Assembly: GCA_963969595.1 (NCBI GenBank)
Contig: OZ018411.1
Coordinates: forward strand, 1,490,501 to 1,554,500
Direction: 5' to 3'
DNA from: Neckera pumila
Taxonomy: Eukaryota > Streptophyta > Bryopsida > Hypnales > Neckeraceae
DNA: 64,000 nucleotides
The notes under the pieces are model-generated. The model was given only the letters and a program-made list of their open reading frames with translations, had not been told where the DNA came from and did not search any database. Both the position numbers and the translations under genes were made by a program. How positions within the stretch are numbered: the stretch's first letter is position 1; each line of letters begins with the position of its first letter. Positions 59,720 to 64,000 of the stretch are shown one piece after another.

Positions 59720-60431
59720 GAAGCTTTGTCCTCAGCCTATCTGTCCGGACCTATTCCGGATCTGCGAATTTTCACCAGCCTCACCACTCTGTAAGTACTT
59801 CCTTTTCATTTGTTCATGCCATCTTTCACATGCAATGCTGATTTCCTTCCTTCCTTGAGAATAATCTGGGTTGTGCTCTGAATATCGTGTTCATCTTATC
59901 TACCGAATCTTTGTAGTGGGCAGTTTCTGTCAACTTTATGGAGTATTAAGAAATCACGAGTGCTTGGGATATGAGAAGACTGTCTGGTTTCTAAACTTTC
60001 AGCAGAGGGAGGATATTCTCTTCCTCGGATTCATTGAAGGATTTTTCATATCCAAAGCAGAAGAATTTGCCCATACATATATTGACCTTTGATGGCCTGG
60101 AGATCGCAGGCACTTGGATAACAGCAGTCTCACAGGTGAAGTACCTGACTGGTTGGCGTCGTTACCGAATTTGCGAGAGTTGTAAGCCCCTTCAATCCGC
60201 ACTTGCTTTGGTCTCTAGTTCTGTTGAGAGCTATTGCACCAGTTTCTTCACCCAAAGTGGTACAATGAACTAACCTTGGGTAGTTTAGGATTCAGGGTTT
60301 AGCGAACCTTTTTATGTAGAAATGTTTTGTGTTTCTGATTCCTTCTCTTGAAATTTACGCTGCAGGTATCTGCAAAACAACGACTTGAGCGGAAACGTTC
60401 CCAAGGCTCTTCTCAGTCTTAAGTCCGTCAG
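59720..60431 (+). CDS. LRR-protein gene, three exons, rest not found
   Basis: Three spliced exons, each one LRR: 59720-59790 (EALSSAYLSGPIPDLRIF), 60110-60181 (exactly 72 nt, HLDNSSLTGEVPDWLASLPN) and 60366-60431 (YLQNNDLSGNVPKALLSLK). All ends are GT-AG and phase 2, the classic arrangement of plant receptor kinase LRRs; the wording NLRELYLQNN resembles the malectin-like LRR receptor kinases. The malectin-like part and the kinase are not visible in the flanks. An acceptor at about 60528 could add about 20 codons ending at a TAG near 60592, which would give a short secreted-type product. Most likely a gene fragment. Confidence 0.75.
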
Positions 60432-60996
60432 GTGAGTGAACATGTCGGCTCCGTTTATGTTTCACTTGCACAAAGATCTGCATGAATTGCTAAAGAAACT
60501 GTGACTTCATTCTCGAATTTTCATTAGGTTAAGTGTGGCTATTATTGAAGAATCAGGAAGGAGGGATAATGGAATTTGTCTTATAGTCTAGAATGGAACA
60601 GTCGAATGATCCTTCAGAAGACATAGTTATTTGTCGCTCCATCTCATTTTATGCAAGCGGTAAGGTTTCTCTTTCAATTCATTGTCACGCATGATGCTTC
60701 ATTGATTGTCGTTTACATTTACTTAGAGATATAGAAGTTGTTCATTCTTACACAGCTTTCGGATTAGGGCCCTCGGAAACGCTCATCAGCTACCGCTCTG
60801 CCGGAGAGGCTGAACTTGGTCGCCGTCGCTGCTGTTTTGCAGGACGATTTGAGCTCCATTGGTAAGAGTTTCCAACTCCATTGATTAACTTCTTCAATCG
60901 TAACATGAGCTCAGATTTCTTCTGTACATGTGTTTCTTAAAGGGCTTTCATGTCTGAGCTTGTTTGTTTGTCATTTTGATAGGTGAATTCTAGAAG

Positions 60997-61623
60997 ATGG
61001 CACGAGGGCGTTTTTGTTCAAGATGTGGTTTGTCATTTTCAAATGATGCAGCTAATTTTTGTACGCAATGTGGATTGCGTAGAGATGAGTATGATGTTAG
61101 TTTAAAGAGAGAAGAAGAGGCACAACAAAATGAAGAAGCAACAATTAACACTGCCCCTCACATCGAGTCTCTACATGAAAATCCTACTATAGAATCTCCA
61201 TCTTATAATACAATTTTTAACCCCCCGCCTATTAGAAATAGGCAGACAAACAAGGTGTATGGAAAATTATCACTACGCAAGGATTGGGCTATTCAACATA
61301 ATAATCTTAAAGATAATTATAAACAAGTAAAAAAATGGATTAAGGATGGACAAGATAATGGGGTTCTTCCTCAAGGCACTTTTTCTTTAGAAGATACAGG
61401 AGTAAGAGAAGCTTTAAACAAAATAATAGAGGAGAACATAAATGGTTTACAAGAATTAAAATTCAAAGATAGAAGTGAGTCTTATAAATTGACAAAAGAC
61501 AATATTTATAAGAATATAAAAAAACATTTAAAATATAAAAGACGGAAAGAAAGACTGCTAGGGAATAGCACAGCAGACGAGGCACCTGAGGCATCCCATG
61601 ATGCTAAGAGACCCCTCGCGTGA
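60997..61623 (+). CDS. Zinc-ribbon protein of unknown function
   Basis: 208 residues, single exon. The N-terminus has two CxxC knuckles (Cys7, Cys10, Cys22, Cys25; FCSRCG and FCTQCG), typical of a small zinc ribbon. Residues 30-85 are acidic and low-complexity, and 90-200 are rich in Lys/Asn/Glu and likely helical (RKDWAIQHNNLKDNYKQV, then a basic stretch KNIKKHLKYKRRKERLL). I do not recognise the family. Codons are far more AT-rich than in the Kir-like or F-box genes. A good acceptor (TTTTGATAG) lies just upstream of the ATG, so a leader exon may exist; an open, spliced-looking exon at about 60768-60872 is a candidate. It sits directly after the LRR fragment and before segment S1. Could be a transposon passenger gene. 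Confidence 0.6.
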   Translation: MARGRFCSRCGLSFSNDAANFCTQCGLRRDEYDVSLKREEEAQQNEEATINTAPHIESLHENPTIESPSYNTIFNPPPIRNRQTNKVYGKLSLRKDWAIQHNNLKDNYKQVKKWIKDGQDNGVLPQGTFSLEDTGVREALNKIIEENINGLQELKFKDRSESYKLTKDNIYKNIKKHLKYKRRKERLLGNSTADEAPEASHDAKRPLA

Positions 61624-61775
61624 TCACTGGAGAGCCCCCTTGCAGCAAATCCACGTGAAGTGCCTGAACCAATTCTGCAAGCAAGGTTATTGTAATGGAT
61701 CAGCATACAACGGCATATCTCTATCGATCATGCAAGGTAGATTTGTCTCACCCCTAATCTGTGCCGGTTTTCAGA

Positions 61776-62570
61776 TTTCGACTCCTTCAATCTCTGCGAC
61801 TGCGTGAAGTTGTGTTTTTTTAGTTGGCTGTCATAAATATCATTACTTCTCGTCCTGCAATTCCTTCTTCATTTGGTTATGATAATGCTGACCTCGACCA
61901 CATTTGGTGATGATGGTGCAGACAGATTTATCGCAGCTGCATAAATATGCCATGATCTTTCTATCAAGGGTAGTTTTGCTTTCGCCAATTGTAACGCTTA
62001 CTTTAGCATTTTTCACGTTCCTGATGCAAATAAAATGACTTGGAACGATCCCGATCCTCGAAAGTTCCCAAATTACCAGGCCATTGGCTTGTGTAAGAGT
62101 ACTTCCTATGAGAAGAGTGGAGTCACGGTCTCAGTGAAGAGGTCCCTCGTCTCCAGCCTCACGGCTTTGTGGTGTGGTGAGCCAATCTCCTTTGGGAAAA
62201 TCCCATGGTTACAAGGTTGGCATCGCCAATTAGTTGGATCTAAGATGGACCCTACCTGAGACTTACAGGTCGAAAGATCTGTAGTCGGGAAATCGATAAT
62301 TAAACAGTGAATATGAACATTCTTTGTTATGTTTTTATCTGAATTGATAGAGGCAGTAGTGCACTTCATTTATTTGCGTGGTGTTTATCATTGAACAGTG
62401 CTTCTGGCTGGCATTATTTTCTTCTTTGTATTTCTGTGAAGCTGCAATGACTACGTACCTGTGTGATCTGAGACAGCAGAAGGTGTTTTATTTGTAGATC
62501 TGAAGCTGGTGCAGTGGAGTATTTTTTGGACGAGGTTTGCTCTGCAGTTGATAGCGCTGCAGATGCTTGA
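61776..62570 (+). repeat. Segment S1, nearly empty copy
   Basis: Paralogue of 41214-44290 without the insertions seen there. It serves as the empty-site reference for three elements. No intact ORF. Confidence 0.85.
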
Positions 62571-62746
62571 TATCTTAGTTGTTTGTTAACTTTCTTTTAA
62601 TTGTGTAAATGGGAATCATTGATATTGAATGGTACGCGAAGTTCCTACTCATCGTTATTGGCTTTTTTGTCTGTGCAATGCATTTGTAGTTGATATTTTA
62701 GTATTTATTCTTTGTGTGACTTGTTGAATCTGAGCTTTTGCGAAAG

Positions 62747-63775
62747 CATACTTTAGAGGCTCTCTTCAAGGGAAAGCAAGTTCGTGCTTGGATGCGATGC
62801 TTAGAGATGTTCTTACTGCCAAGGGGATGGACTTGAGCAAAATTAATGTGCGGTTTGAAAAACTCTCTTTTTAAAATTCTATGTACACTAGCTGCATGTG
62901 TTTCTCCAGTCTGTCAATCTGAAATGTCCGCTGGAATGATACTTAATTTTTTTTTTAATCATTGAGAACTTATGATTGAGTGAACCTGCAGATTGGTTTG
63001 GATGAATATCACGTTAATATGTAATGTTGATTGAATAGCTAGACAAATGTTTTACGTGTCTTTTGTGTTCGCTATCTGGATACATCTCTTTGCTAAAGTT
63101 GTGAGTGCTTGTGCTTGCTGTTTTGGAAATGGTCCGTGTCCAGTGATGCAATGGCTTCTCATGGAGCACAATTCATAAATCTACGAAGGTGAGAAACTAT
63201 CTTTGCCAGGGCAAATCCAAAGATTTTCAACTCTGATGTGGTCTGAAATAGTGACTGCCGTTCTCCACGATGGTAAGCTTATGCTGAAACCGATTGGCAT
63301 ACGTCTTCTGGCGCAGCTATCTTCCTGTGCGTTTGTAGACCTGGATGTTTCGATTCTGCTGAAAGGCAACCGTGGAGGATTGGTGTAACTTCTTTCTTTC
63401 TCTTTTGTCAACATATGTCACTTCATTTGTGAAGTAGTTGGAAGAGTGTGAAACAGTCCAAAATATGTTTGAAAAAATATGTAATTTTAGTGTCGCTCTC
63501 TGTGCGGGCACGGATGTAGAACCATGAATGAACAGACGCTCCATATACGCGAGTTCCACCAACCAGAACCAGAACTATTTATCTGGTTGGAAGGGTTTCC
63601 AATTCCTTGAAATCTGGCTCCAAAGGCCCAGTGAGGAACACGTGATGGCTTCCTTCAACTTTACTGCAGGGGGAGGATTGCTTCAAACAATGACGTTCCA
63701 TCCGAGGAGATCACTTGTGTGAGAAATGGCTGGCCCTACGTTCTCCAAAACTTACTGGACGAGCTTGTAAATTAG
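62747..63775 (+). CDS. Unrecognised gene, 3' exons
   Basis: Three coding-like exons: 62747-62852 (YFRGSLQGKASSCLDAMLRD, then VLTAKGMDLSKINV), about 63210-63382 (EIVTAVLHDGKLMLKPIGIR, then LLAQLSSCAFVDLDVSILLKG) and 63670-63775 (RIASNNDVPSEEITCVRNGW, then PYVLQNLLDELVN and TAG). Amino-acid texture and splice sites look real, but I do not know the family. Compared with the relic at 36549-36690, the second exon lacks two bases near 63243 (GTCTGAAATAG against GTCTGGAAAATAC), so this copy may itself be frameshifted, or the exon boundary is wrong. The phase between exons 2 and 3 is not settled. Confidence 0.4.
63022..63365. repeat. Segment S2, copy without the Kir-like gene
   Basis: 63022-63190 matches 34196-34415 and 63233-63365 matches 36549-36690. 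The 2.1 kb holding the Kir-like gene is absent here. Confidence 0.7.
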
Positions 63776-64000
63776 TGGTTGTGGTCCTTGCGGTTGAAGT
63801 GCACACATCAACGGAAGGTGGAAGCCGTGAAAACACTGAGCTGGTTGATTCTTAAAATGCTCATTCGGACAAAAACTGAGAAATGTATCAAGATAATCAA
63901 TGTTTAAAAATAGTAACTATGATCAGTTGTAATTAGGGTGGATTGTAGGTGCGCATGCTTTTGTTTGTGAAATGTGTCGTTACTGTCTTGCCTGGCTGCT

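Noticed and set aside
1..64000. LTR retrotransposons, CRISPR arrays, rRNA or tRNA genes
   Set aside because: I saw no gag-pol frames, no long direct terminal repeats with primer sites, no spaced short repeats of CRISPR type and no tRNA fold that I could support.

Overview
The window looks like nuclear DNA of a land plant or close streptophyte relative. The evidence is a chloroplast-type transit peptide on an 11-exon gene with plant-like exon organisation, a plant-type F-box protein, LRR units of the LxGxIP class each in its own exon (one exactly 72 bp), and plant-style AT-rich introns and intergenic DNA. The intronless inward-rectifier-type (Kir-like) potassium channel is unusual for a flowering plant and makes a bryophyte or other early-diverging lineage a reasonable guess, but the species cannot be fixed from sequence alone.

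Genes are sparse. The supported loci are: two exons of an unrecognised minus-strand gene at the left edge (1-1022); an F-box/kelch-like gene broken by one frameshift (9324-10645, minus); a complete, spliced HugZ/DUF2470-type plastid protein of 323 residues (18128-22154, minus); an intact Kir-like channel of 523 residues (34543-36114, plus); three LRR exons without a recognisable kinase (59720-60431, plus); a zinc-ribbon ORF of 208 residues (60997-61623, plus); and the 3' exons of an unrecognised gene (62747-63775, plus). These genes do not form one pathway.

Most of the rest is a dense bed of small DNA transposons. I recognise: (1) about ten copies of a family with TTAA at both ends and termini like CCCCTAAAGG, four of them close to 0.93 kb; (2) a MITE family with CATTAGA...TCTAATG ends and an internal TGACGTGG/CCACGTCA palindrome; (3) a foldback family at 39-41 kb, 54.6-55.3 kb and 58.2-59.1 kb; (4) a decayed Tc1/mariner element of about 2.1 kb with DD34E-type spacing, and a long-armed derivative carrying a piece of a related transposase; (5) a PIF/Harbinger-like element, an Emigrant/pogo-like pair, a 1,024-bp near-perfect palindrome and several GC-rich hairpins. 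I saw no LTR retrotransposon coding sequence.

Two segmental duplications help to read the history. The segment 61.78-62.57 kb is an almost empty version of 41.21-44.29 kb, so single insertions, their target duplications and their nesting can be seen directly. A second segment, 63.02-63.37 kb, matches the sequences on both sides of the Kir-like gene (34.20-34.41 kb and 36.55-36.69 kb) but lacks the gene itself. This suggests that the intronless channel gene sits as an insertion in a decayed copy of another gene.
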